A DNA stretch of 5,879 bases from CAZJDM01 sp964544765 (GCA_964544765.1 CAZJDM010000224.1:1-5879), one strand, 5' to 3'; positions 1-5,879 are shown, counted from the first letter of the stretch. Numbers and translations: made by a program. Notes: generated by a model not told the origin, from the sequence alone.

Positions 1-607
1 CCAATTTGAAGTTAATAGTGGCTTGTGATTTAATATAGGTTTTGGGCCATAAGGCTGTGGCTGATATTCCTGTTCCTTTTAATTCTTGGGCCAGTCCAAA
101 AACCATCATTGTCATGCCATATTTACTGACCATATAAGCAATCTTGTTTCCAATGTGGGGGATATGAATAGGGGGAGACATCATGATGATATGCCCCGAT
201 CCTTGTTTTTTCATAGTGGGTAAAAAAGAGCGGGTTACTGCATATGCTCCTCGAAAATTAGTATCCATAACTTGATCAAAGCGATCCATGGGAGTGTTAT
301 CCACATTTTCGATCCAGATAGCTCCTGAATTATTAATTACCGCGTCTATCCTTCCAAATTGAGAAAGAGTTTCTTTAGAGGCTTTGACAACACTTTCATC
401 ATTGGTTATATCACATTGGATAGCGATTACTTTGGTTCCAAATTGCTGGACCTCTTTAGCTGCTGAATAAATGGTGCCGGGTAATACTCTCCGATCTTTG
501 ATAGATCTAGAAGCAATAACAATGTCCCAACCTTCTTGAGCTAATTTTAGAGCGATGGATTTTCCAATTCCTCTACTGGCACCGGTGATAAAAGCGACTT
601 TAGCCAT
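1..607 (-). CDS. Short-chain dehydrogenase/reductase, HSDL2-like, 3' end cut by window edge
   Basis: A NAD(P)(H)-dependent oxidoreductase of the classical SDR fold, probably cytoplasmic. Reading in from the ATG at 607, 202 codons are present without a stop and the C-terminus lies beyond base 1. Visible motifs are the Rossmann cofactor loop TGASRGIG (residues 8-15), NNSG (92-95, in place of the usual NNAG), and a complete N-S-Y-K catalytic set: Asn117 in TNFRG, Ser144 in MMSPP, Tyr158 and Lys162 in YMVSKYG. The LPGTIYSAA stretch (42-50), the SPP around the catalytic Ser and ALWPKT (185-190) recall the hydroxysteroid dehydrogenase-like 2 (HSDL2) branch rather than FabG; this is from memory of the family. 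Full bacterial members are about 270-290 residues, so some 70-90 are missing here. No sterol-carrier domain can be assessed. The substrate is unknown. It is divergent from oppA and nothing in it points to peptide transport. Confidence 0.9.
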   Translation of the reverse strand, partial: MAKVAFITGASRGIGKSIALKLAQEGWDIVIASRSIKDRRVLPGTIYSAAKEVQQFGTKVIAIQCDITNDESVVKASKETLSQFGRIDAVINNSGAIWIENVDNTPMDRFDQVMDTNFRGAYAVTRSFLPTMKKQGSGHIIMMSPPIHIPHIGNKIAYMVSKYGMTMMVFGLAQELKGTGISATALWPKTYIKSQATINFKL

Positions 608-613
608 AAATTA

Positions 614-620
614 CTCTCCT
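614..620 (-). promoter_or_regulatory. Ribosome binding site of the SDR gene
   Basis: On the minus strand AGGAGAG lies 6 nt before the ATG at 607. This strong Shine-Dalgarno match fixes the start codon, which also places the cofactor loop at the usual 8 residues from the N-terminus. Confidence 0.8.
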
Positions 621-647
621 GTTAATAGATCAGGCATTTGAGGTAAT

Positions 648-675
648 ATGATAACGGACTGTGTAAAATTATCAA
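648..675 (-). promoter_or_regulatory. Predicted sigma-70-type promoter of the SDR gene
   Basis: On the minus strand a -35 box TTGATA (675 down to 670) and a -10 box TATCAT (653 down to 648) are separated by 16 bp. Both are close to the bacterial housekeeping consensus. Transcription would start near 641, giving a leader of about 33 nt that includes the ribosome binding site. This is a prediction from sequence; no start-site data are available. Confidence 0.5.
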
Positions 676-691
676 GAATAATAAATAGATT

Positions 692-717
692 ATTATCGAT
701 AATTAATGCCATTGGCA
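692..717. promoter_or_regulatory. Two adjacent palindromes in the divergent promoter region, possible operator
   Basis: ATTATCGATAAT at 692-703 is a perfect 12-bp palindrome. It is followed after 3 bp by TGCC-ATT-GGCA at 707-717. They lie upstream of the predicted minus-strand -35 box and about 55 bp upstream of the predicted oppA -10 box, where a regulator could act on either gene. Short A+T-rich palindromes arise easily by chance, so the operator role is only an inference. No regulator gene is present in the window. Confidence 0.3.
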
Positions 718-773
718 CTTATAGTAAAAAAAAATTGTAATTAAGTTATGGTAATTTTGTCTGTCATGTTTTA

Positions 774-779
774 TATAAT
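774..779 (+). promoter_or_regulatory. Predicted -10 box for the opp operon
   Basis: A perfect TATAAT at 774-779 lies 70 bp before the oppA ATG and would start transcription near 786, giving a leader of about 64 nt. No good -35 hexamer is found at 16-18 bp; the A-rich tract at 724-734 might act as an upstream activating element. A weak -35 would be compatible with activator dependence, but in A+T-rich DNA a TATAAT can also occur by chance. Confidence 0.4.
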
Positions 780-839
780 CAGTTGATGACACGGGTTATG
801 ATTTGTGTTATGCATTTCTGAACTATCATTCATATCACT

Positions 840-844
840 AGGAG
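840..844 (+). promoter_or_regulatory. Ribosome binding site that fixes the oppA start
   Basis: AGGAG lies 5 nt before the ATG at 850. An in-frame GTG at 805 would add 15 residues, but it has no Shine-Dalgarno sequence and would place extra hydrophobic and acidic residues ahead of a well-formed signal peptide. The ATG at 850 is therefore preferred. Confidence 0.8.
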
Positions 845-849
845 AATTT

Positions 850-2532
850 ATGTTGTTTCGAAAATTATTCCTTGTAAATTGGGGTGTTATCCTATTTATA
901 GGTATTATTTTGTTGAGTAATTCACCCCTCAAAGCGGTGGTGGTTTTGAATGTTCAGGTTGGGGAAGAAATACGTTATTTAGATCCTCAATTAGCTTCCG
1001 GACTTTCCTCGGCTCAGATAAATATCAATATATTTTCGGGTCTTTATCAATATCACAATCAAAACGCGACTCCGGTCAATGATCTGGCGATTTCACACAC
1101 CAAAAATATAACTAGTTCTGAATGGACCTTTAAATTACGTAAGGATGTTTATTGGATCAGTTACAAGGGCGGTAAAGTAGTTAAACATCGACCTGTAACA
1201 GCTCATGATGTTGTTTATTCTTATCAGCGAATATTGTCACCTAAATTGGCCAGTGAATATGCTTATATGCTTTATATAATTAAAAATGCTGAATTGTATA
1301 ACAAAGGAAGAATTAAAGATAAAGATAAATTAGGAGTTATTGCCTTAGATGACTATACAGTACGTATCATACTGCAGGGTCCTGTTCCTTCCTTAATATC
1401 TTATTTGCCACATCACTCATTTGGAGTTGTCCCTCGCGAACCAATTGAAAAATTTAAGGAAAAATGGGTCAAAAGTGGTAATCTATGGTCCAGCGGCCCT
1501 TTTACTTTAAAAGAGTGGAAACTAAAAGAACGGCTAACTCTAGTAAAAAACCCATATTATAGAGGGGCTAAGAACATTCAAAGTGATACAATTCATTTTC
1601 GTTTTATAGGTCATACTTCAGCAGATGCGGTTAGAGCTTTTAAAGCTGGAGAAATTGATATCGATTTATCTACTCCTCCGGCTGCTTCGGTTCGAGATTT
1701 GCTAAAATCAGGGCATCTTAAAGTAGCTCGTCAACTTGGAACTTATTTTTTACGTTTTAATACCAATAAAAAGCCTTTTGATGATGAGAGGGTAAGAAAA
1801 GCATTATCATTAGCTATTCCAAGAAAGCAAATTACTAAATACATTACAAAAGTAGGGGAAAAGCCAATCTACTCGCTGGTACCTAGTTCCTTTACTGGGT
1901 ATAATGCCTATTCGTTTATTTCTCCCAAGGAGAGCTTTAAAAAACGGATTCAAACGGCTCGAGATTTATTAAAACAAGCTGGTTATGAACAAGGCAAGGG
2001 ATTTCCTAAATTTAAATATCTATATAATACTTCAGAGTCTCATCAGAAGATTGCGGTTTTAATTGCCAAAACTTGGGAAAAAGAGCTAGGCATTAAAGCT
2101 GAACCGATTAATCAAGAATGGAAGGTCTATTTGAACCAACAAAATTTGTTAAACTATGATGTCTGTCGGGCTGGATGGATAGCTGATATGGAAGATCCCA
2201 TGAACTTTCTTGAATTGTTTATTACTGATGGTGGCAATAATAACACTGGTTTTAGTGATACAACTTATGATGACTTAATATCCAAAGCTAGAATTGAGGG
2301 GGATCTTACTGTTCGAAATAGATTGATGGAAAAAGCAGAAAAGATTTTGATGAAATCTATGCCTATAGCACCTGTTTTTGAATATACTACGGTAAATGTT
2401 GTGCAAAAATATATCAAAGGATTTTATGCCAATAAGATGGATCAACATTTATTTAGCCATGTTAAAATTGATTTAAAGCAAAGGAAAACTCTTTATCCCC
2501 ACCTTTACCAAAAGGCAAGTGGTAAACAATAA
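850..2532 (+). CDS. oppA: Periplasmic oligopeptide-binding protein OppA
   Basis: The solute-binding protein (SBP family 5) of an oligopeptide importer; it binds peptides in the periplasm and delivers them to OppBC. From the ATG at 850 it has 560 residues, near the usual 530-560. Residues 1-29 form a Sec signal peptide: MLFRK, a hydrophobic core from about 6 to 22, then SPLKA with likely cleavage after Ala29. There is no lipobox cysteine, so a soluble periplasmic protein is expected. Family landmarks include the WTFKLRKD segment followed by PVTAHDVVYSYQR, the FNTNKKPFDDERVRKAL segment, NQEWK (421-425) and RAGWIAD (440-446). Asp446 aligns with the E. coli OppA aspartate (Asp419) that pairs with the peptide N-terminus, and Trp424 with its Trp397, which favours oligopeptides over dipeptides or nickel. 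It is first in the operon; the 92-bp gap to oppB holds tandem repeats that reach into its last codons. Length specificity of bound peptides cannot be read from sequence. Confidence 0.95.
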   Translation: MLFRKLFLVNWGVILFIGIILLSNSPLKAVVVLNVQVGEEIRYLDPQLASGLSSAQININIFSGLYQYHNQNATPVNDLAISHTKNITSSEWTFKLRKDVYWISYKGGKVVKHRPVTAHDVVYSYQRILSPKLASEYAYMLYIIKNAELYNKGRIKDKDKLGVIALDDYTVRIILQGPVPSLISYLPHHSFGVVPREPIEKFKEKWVKSGNLWSSGPFTLKEWKLKERLTLVKNPYYRGAKNIQSDTIHFRFIGHTSADAVRAFKAGEIDIDLSTPPAASVRDLLKSGHLKVARQLGTYFLRFNTNKKPFDDERVRKALSLAIPRKQITKYITKVGEKPIYSLVPSSFTGYNAYSFISPKESFKKRIQTARDLLKQAGYEQGKGFPKFKYLYNTSESHQKIAVLIAKTWEKELGIKAEPINQEWKVYLNQQNLLNYDVCRAGWIADMEDPMNFLELFITDGGNNNTGFSDTTYDDLISKARIEGDLTVRNRLMEKAEKILMKSMPIAPVFEYTTVNVVQKYIKGFYANKMDQHLFSHVKIDLKQRKTLYPHLYQKASGKQ

Positions 2533-2574
2533 GAGGCAAGTGGTGAACATAAGAGGTAAGTAGTAAACAATAAG
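2513..2574 (+). repeat. Three imperfect tandem repeats across the oppA stop codon
   Basis: Three head-to-tail copies lie at 2513-2533 (21 bp), 2534-2553 (20 bp) and 2554-2574 (21 bp). Each starts AGG(C/T)AAGT, continues (G/A)GT(A/G)AAC and ends with ATAAG. Copy 2 lacks one A, and copies 2 and 3 each differ from copy 1 at a few positions. Copy 1 contains the last oppA codons (Ala-Ser-Gly-Lys-Gln) and its TAA stop; the other two are intergenic. The arrangement looks like local slippage duplication of the gene end. A function such as protein or RNA binding or mRNA stability is possible but unproven. Confidence 0.85.
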
Positions 2575-2614
2575 AGATGTTGTCGTTAAGCTTTTGTATA
2601 TAGGATTGTAAACT

Positions 2615-2618
2615 AGGA
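2615..2618 (+). promoter_or_regulatory. Ribosome binding site of oppB
   Basis: AGGA lies 6 nt before the ATG at 2625 and 9 nt before a second ATG at 2628. Both spacings are workable, so the OppB N-terminus is Met-Met-Asn or Met-Asn. The first ATG also sits within a weak 6-bp inverted repeat (TGATAT at 2621-2626 and ATATCA at 2632-2637). Confidence 0.6.
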
Positions 2619-2624
2619 ATTGAT

Positions 2625-3539
2625 ATGATGAATATCATTTTCAAGCGATTATTTGCCTCAGTTTTTACGCTTTGGGCTATTATTACCGTATCTTTTTTTA
2701 TGATGAAGGTTGCACCTGGCGGGCCTTTTGACCAGGAAAAAAATCCTCCCGAAAGTATTCGCAAAGCCATTGAAGCCAAGTATCACTTAGATGAACCATT
2801 TATAAAGCAGTACTTTCGTTATTTGAAGGGTTTAGCTGTAGGTGATTTGGGACCAAGTTTTAAAATTGCTCATCTATCAGTTAATGAGGTGATTAAATCA
2901 GGAATTGGAAGCACCCTCAGCTTAGGCTCAATGGCCATGACTTTTGCTATTTTAATTGGGATCAGTTTAGGTATGGTAGCAGCCTTTTTTAAAAACAAAT
3001 GGTTGGATCATTTTTTAATGTCTTCAGCTATGTTAGGAATTTCTATCCCAACTATGGTTATTGCTCCTATCCTGTTACTCTTATTTGGTTTGAAACTAAA
3101 ATGGTTACCAGTATCTGGATTGAATACTTGGTCTTCATATCTGCTTCCAGCTTTTTGTCTGAGTTTGTATTATTTAGCTAACATAGCTCGTTTAACCAGA
3201 GCTTCAATGTTGGAAGTACTAAGCTCAAACTATGTACGTACCGCTTATGCCAAAGGTTTATCTTCTTGGCGAATTGTTTTACGCCATTGTTTAAAACCTA
3301 CTTTGATACCAGTTGTATCTTATTTAGGACCGGCAACTGCTGGAATGTTAGCTGGTTCTTTAGTTATAGAGAAGATTTTTGTAATACCAGGAATAGGCAG
3401 GCAATTTGTGGACTCAGCTTTTGCTAGGGATTATACCATGGCACTAGGTATGATTTTGTTTTATTGTTCTTTAGTGGTTTTATTTAACGCTTTAGTCGAT
3501 ATTACTTATGTTATTCTCGATCCAAGACAACGAGTGTAG
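2625..3539 (+). CDS. oppB: Oligopeptide ABC transporter permease OppB
   Basis: One of the two inner-membrane channel subunits (BPD_transp_1 family) of the Opp importer, pairing with OppC. Its 304 residues match E. coli OppB (306), and similarity runs end to end. The first membrane helix (about 9-29) ends in FFMMKVAPGGPF, and the periplasmic region contains EAKYHLDEPFIKQYFRYL and GDLGPSFK, all characteristic of OppB. Further helices are seen at about 97-122, 131-156, 170-190, 231-255 and 275-297, giving the expected six. The cytoplasmic EAA coupling loop that docks on the ATPase begins YVRTAYAKGL at residue 203 and continues to LRHCLKP. The VIEKIFVIPGIG motif follows near the C-terminus. It lies 92 bp after oppA and 72 bp before oppC, in the same direction, so co-transcription is likely. 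No truncation or missing motif is seen. Confidence 0.96.
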   Translation: MMNIIFKRLFASVFTLWAIITVSFFMMKVAPGGPFDQEKNPPESIRKAIEAKYHLDEPFIKQYFRYLKGLAVGDLGPSFKIAHLSVNEVIKSGIGSTLSLGSMAMTFAILIGISLGMVAAFFKNKWLDHFLMSSAMLGISIPTMVIAPILLLLFGLKLKWLPVSGLNTWSSYLLPAFCLSLYYLANIARLTRASMLEVLSSNYVRTAYAKGLSSWRIVLRHCLKPTLIPVVSYLGPATAGMLAGSLVIEKIFVIPGIGRQFVDSAFARDYTMALGMILFYCSLVVLFNALVDITYVILDPRQRV

Positions 3540-3611
3540 TTGCTAATTTTGATTAGAAGTAACAAGGAATATTTGGTCCAATAAATATTGTTAAACTAGC
3601 ACGGTAAAAAA
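3540..3611 (+). other. oppB-oppC spacer with a weak inverted repeat
   Basis: This 72-bp gap contains AAGGA at 3564-3568, which is 43 nt before the oppC GTG and too far to serve it directly. An A+T-only inverted repeat follows (AATATTT at 3568-3574, AAATATT at 3583-3589, 8-nt loop). There is no T-tract after it, so it is not a convincing intrinsic terminator. No promoter or small gene is seen here. Confidence 0.4.
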
Positions 3612-4742
3612 GTGGTAAGTCCGGAAAATTTACATAAACGAACTACAGATGAAGTATCTAAGCAAATCGTTTTAGAAAAAGGCACTTCTCTTTTAGTTAA
3701 ATCGATTAATAAGTTTCGCCATAACAAGATGTCTATGTTTGGTTTAGTGGTTACTGTGATCATGCTTTTATGGTCTGTGTTGGCTGAATTTACTACTCCC
3801 TATCGTTTTGATGAAGGTCAGATAGAAGCGCAAAATCTGCCTCCCACCTGGTATAAAATTTTCATGGATAATGCATTTTTGAAAGACACCCAAAAATGGG
3901 CCAAAGCGACTGATGAGACAGGATTCATCTTTGGCGATGATGGACAGATGGTGGAAATTGATAACAAGCAAGAAATTGATGATCGTCCCCCGGCAGTCAC
4001 TATATTTGATACCGCTATTGATCATTTAGAACCGGAAGCTGTCTTATTATATTTAAAGGATTTATCCTGGTATTCTCACTTACTAGGAACTGATGAGATG
4101 GGGCAGGATATTTTTAGTCGAGTGATTTATGGTTTACGGTTGTCTTTATTACTGGCCATTACAGTTACTTTTATTAGTGTGATTATTGGTGTTATTTATG
4201 GTTCTGTTTCTGGATATATGGGTGGGTTAGTCGATATGGTTATGATGAGAATAGTCGACTTTCTTTTTGGTGTTCCGTTTATTTTTTTAGTGATACTTTT
4301 AATGGTCTTTTTTGGGCGTCATATAATTTTGATTTTTGTTGGTTTAGGCTTAATTTATTGGATCGTGCTGGCTCGTATTGTGAGGGGGCAGGTATTGACC
4401 ATTAAGCAAATGGAATACGTGCAAGCGGCAATTACTTGTGGTGTCAGTCAAAAGGGAATAATTTTTCGTCATTTAATTCCTAATATTTTAGGGCCTGTTA
4501 TTGTTTTTTCTACCTTGTTAGTGCCGCAAATAATGCTGATGGAAGCTTTTTTGAGTTTTATCGGTTTAGGGGTAACTCCTCCTGATGTTAGTTTAGGAAT
4601 TTTAGTTGCAGATGGAGCGGCAGTATTAAGTAACTATAGCTGGCCTATATTATATCCAGGCTTTATATTTTCATTAGTTATTTTTTCCATTAATTTTATC
4701 GGAGATGGAATAAGGGATGCTTTGGACCCCAAATCAATCTAA
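3612..4742 (+). CDS. oppC: Oligopeptide ABC transporter permease OppC with enlarged periplasmic loop
   Basis: The second inner-membrane channel subunit, partner of OppB. It has 376 residues against 302 in E. coli OppC. The cytoplasmic N-terminus (1-43) contains SINKFRHNKMSM, the OppC N-terminal domain pattern. Helix 1 spans about 44-58. LGTDEMGQDIFSRVIYG (158-174), the YGSVSGYMGG segment (196-205), the EAA loop YVQAAITCGVS to RHLIPN (269-291), ESFLSFLGLG-like EAFLSFIGLG (311-320) and the FIGDGIRDALDP terminus (362-373) are all conserved. About 100 residues separate helix 1 from LGTD, compared with about 35 in E. coli, so most of residues 65-152 is an extra, acidic, mainly hydrophilic segment. 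The start is GTG at 3612: an in-frame TAG at 3597-3599 excludes earlier starts, and the next ATG (codon 40) would remove the conserved N-terminus. No good Shine-Dalgarno precedes it. The 3' end overlaps oppD. Confidence 0.94.
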   Translation: MVSPENLHKRTTDEVSKQIVLEKGTSLLVKSINKFRHNKMSMFGLVVTVIMLLWSVLAEFTTPYRFDEGQIEAQNLPPTWYKIFMDNAFLKDTQKWAKATDETGFIFGDDGQMVEIDNKQEIDDRPPAVTIFDTAIDHLEPEAVLLYLKDLSWYSHLLGTDEMGQDIFSRVIYGLRLSLLLAITVTFISVIIGVIYGSVSGYMGGLVDMVMMRIVDFLFGVPFIFLVILLMVFFGRHIILIFVGLGLIYWIVLARIVRGQVLTIKQMEYVQAAITCGVSQKGIIFRHLIPNILGPVIVFSTLLVPQIMLMEAFLSFIGLGVTPPDVSLGILVADGAAVLSNYSWPILYPGFIFSLVIFSINFIGDGIRDALDPKSI

Positions 4743-5742
4743 TCAATGTAATAAATCTACAAAGCGGTCTCGAGAAGATATTTTAAATATCCGCAATTTA
4801 GAAGTCGCTTTTCATACTGATGAGGGAGTGGTACATGCGGTTAACAAGATTTCTTATGATTTGTTGGCCGGTCAAATGCTTGGAATAGTAGGGGAGTCAG
4901 GTAGTGGAAAATCAGTGAGTTCTTTGGCGGCTATGGATCTTTTGCCAAAACCACCGGCAGTAATAACTGGTGAGAGTTCAATTAAGTTTAAGGGACGTGA
5001 GTTGATTGGCCTTTCTAAGCATGAGTGGCAGAAGATTCGTGGTAGGCAAATTTCGATGGTCTTTCAGGATCCGATGACCAGTTTAAATCCTTATTTACGA
5101 CTAGACTTGCAATTGATCGAAGGAATGAAGCGTCATTTGGGATTGTCTTCTAAAGAGGCGTTAAAGAAGATTTTTGAGGTTTTAGAATTGATACAATTTC
5201 CTGATGCTCTGCGTCATATTTATTCATATCCACATCAATTGTCGGGAGGGATGCGGCAGCGAATTATGATAGCGATAGCTCTGGCATGTGATCCTCAAAT
5301 TATTTTTGCTGATGAACCAACTACTGCACTGGATGTAACGGTTCAAGCTCAGATTTTACAATTGTTTAAAAAAATTCAAAAAGAATTAGGAACTTCTATA
5401 GTTCTTATTTCACACGACTTAGGGGTGATAGGTACTCAGTGTGATCAGATTTTAGTTATGTATGCAGGGAGCATCATGGAATCAGGAACTCCCGAGCAAA
5501 TATTTGAAAAATCAGCTCATCCATATACTAAGGGTTTAAAAGATTCCATTCCTGATTTATATGATGAACAGTCAGTTACTCAACCATTGAAAGAAATGGG
5601 AGGTGTTCCGCCTAGTTTAGCTAGATTAACTATTGGCTGTCCGTTCGCGGATCGTTGTACTGCCGCGGAACTAAAGTGTCAAAAACAATCAATCCCTATG
5701 AGAGAATTAGAACTTGGACATTTTATGAGGTGTATACATTGA
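4717..5742 (+). CDS. oppD: Oligopeptide ABC transporter ATPase OppD
   Basis: A cytoplasmic ATP-binding subunit that works as a heterodimer with OppF to power peptide import. Its 341 residues compare with 337 in E. coli OppD. In order: Walker A GESGSGKS (59-66), Q-loop VFQDPMTSLNP with Gln117, signature LSGGMRQR (175-182), Walker B IIFADE (195-200) with catalytic Glu200, D-loop ALD (204-206) and switch His233. The C-terminal oligopeptide/dipeptide domain includes HPYTKGL, GVPPSLARL and four cysteines (308, 314, 321, 339) spaced as in the [4Fe-4S]-binding tail described for DppD-type proteins. The ATG at 4717 is the only usable start before the Walker A region and overlaps oppC by 26 bp in another frame, which suggests translational coupling. 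GGAG (4701-4704) and an AAGGG abutting the start are the available ribosome binding matches, neither ideally spaced. All ATPase motifs are intact. Confidence 0.96.
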   Translation: MLWTPNQSNQCNKSTKRSREDILNIRNLEVAFHTDEGVVHAVNKISYDLLAGQMLGIVGESGSGKSVSSLAAMDLLPKPPAVITGESSIKFKGRELIGLSKHEWQKIRGRQISMVFQDPMTSLNPYLRLDLQLIEGMKRHLGLSSKEALKKIFEVLELIQFPDALRHIYSYPHQLSGGMRQRIMIAIALACDPQIIFADEPTTALDVTVQAQILQLFKKIQKELGTSIVLISHDLGVIGTQCDQILVMYAGSIMESGTPEQIFEKSAHPYTKGLKDSIPDLYDEQSVTQPLKEMGGVPPSLARLTIGCPFADRCTAAELKCQKQSIPMRELELGHFMRCIH

Positions 5743-5788
5743 ATTATTTATTATTTATGATTAATTTGTTGTCTGTGAATAACTTATT

Positions 5789-5879
5789 ATGAATAGTATA
5801 TTATCCGTAAGCCATCTGAAAATATATTATCCTGTCGGGAATAAGGGTTTTTTATCCATAAGGTCTAAGGACTCTAAAA
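5789..5879 (+). CDS. oppF: Oligopeptide ABC transporter ATPase OppF, N-terminal fragment cut by window edge
   Basis: Thirty codons from the ATG at 5789 are visible before the window ends. The product begins MNSILSVSHLKIYYPVGNKG, which matches the start of OppF-type ATPases, where a (L)LEVxxLKVYFPIKKGF pattern precedes the nucleotide-binding core. The position directly after oppD is where oppF is expected. An in-frame TAA at 5780-5782 excludes an upstream start. The 46-bp gap after oppD contains no recognisable Shine-Dalgarno sequence before the ATG and no terminator, so continued transcription from oppD is likely. Walker A and the other ATPase motifs lie beyond the window, so the assignment rests on the short N-terminus and the gene order. 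Confidence 0.82.
   Translation, partial: MNSILSVSHLKIYYPVGNKGFLSIRSKDSK

Noticed and set aside
805..849. Upstream GTG start for oppA adding 15 residues
   Set aside because: There is no ribosome binding site before it, while the ATG at 850 has AGGAG at 5 nt and begins a normal signal peptide.
2504..2574. CRISPR-like array at the oppA-oppB junction
   Set aside because: The repeats are directly contiguous with no spacers and are imperfect, so this is a tandem repeat and not a CRISPR array.
2462..2779. Minus-strand 105-codon open frame over the oppA-oppB junction
   Set aside because: It is antisense to the 3' end of oppA, the repeats and the start of oppB, all of which are well supported. Its product shows no recognisable domain and much of it is the repeat read in reverse.
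2999..3181. Plus-strand 60-codon open frame inside oppB
   Set aside because: It is out of frame within a region that encodes conserved OppB membrane helices.
3568..3589. Possible terminator between oppB and oppC
   Set aside because: The stem is entirely A-T and is not followed by a run of T, so it does not fit an intrinsic terminator. Gene order also argues for read-through.
3768..4025. Minus-strand open frames opposite the extra loop of OppC (3768-4025 and 3818-4000)
   Set aside because: They are antisense to a continuous, clearly coding oppC frame with conserved motifs on both sides, lack family features, and have no convincing ribosome binding site.

Overview
The window is a low-G+C bacterial segment carrying an almost complete oligopeptide ABC transporter operon (oppA-oppB-oppC-oppD, plus the first 30 codons of oppF) on the + strand. 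A short-chain dehydrogenase/reductase (SDR) gene is transcribed divergently from it and is cut by the left edge. OppA has a cleavable Sec-type signal peptide without a lipobox cysteine, and OppA, OppB and OppD resemble the Escherichia coli Opp proteins along most of their length. Both points suggest a Gram-negative, gammaproteobacteria-like host. The A+T-rich composition would suit a host-associated or Legionellales/Coxiella-like lineage, but the genus cannot be named from sequence reading alone.

Layout: 1-607 (-) is a partial HSDL2-like SDR. 608-849 is a divergent control region with a good minus-strand promoter, a plausible plus-strand -10 box and two small palindromes between them. 850-2532 is oppA. 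2513-2574 holds three imperfect tandem repeats of 20-21 bp that begin inside the last codons of oppA. 2625-3539 is oppB. 3612-4742 is oppC, with an enlarged first periplasmic loop and a GTG start. 4717-5742 is oppD, overlapping oppC by 26 bp. 5789-5879 is the start of oppF, which runs off the right edge.

Together OppA would capture peptides in the periplasm, OppB and OppC form the membrane channel, and OppD and OppF are the paired ATPases that drive import. Such a system supplies amino acids and recycles peptides. The SDR is probably an independent metabolic gene that only shares the control region.

No previously undescribed multi-gene system is visible. The most unusual points are the roughly 65-75-residue extra periplasmic segment in OppC, the tandem repeats at the oppA-oppB junction, and the lack of convincing ribosome binding sites before oppC and oppF.
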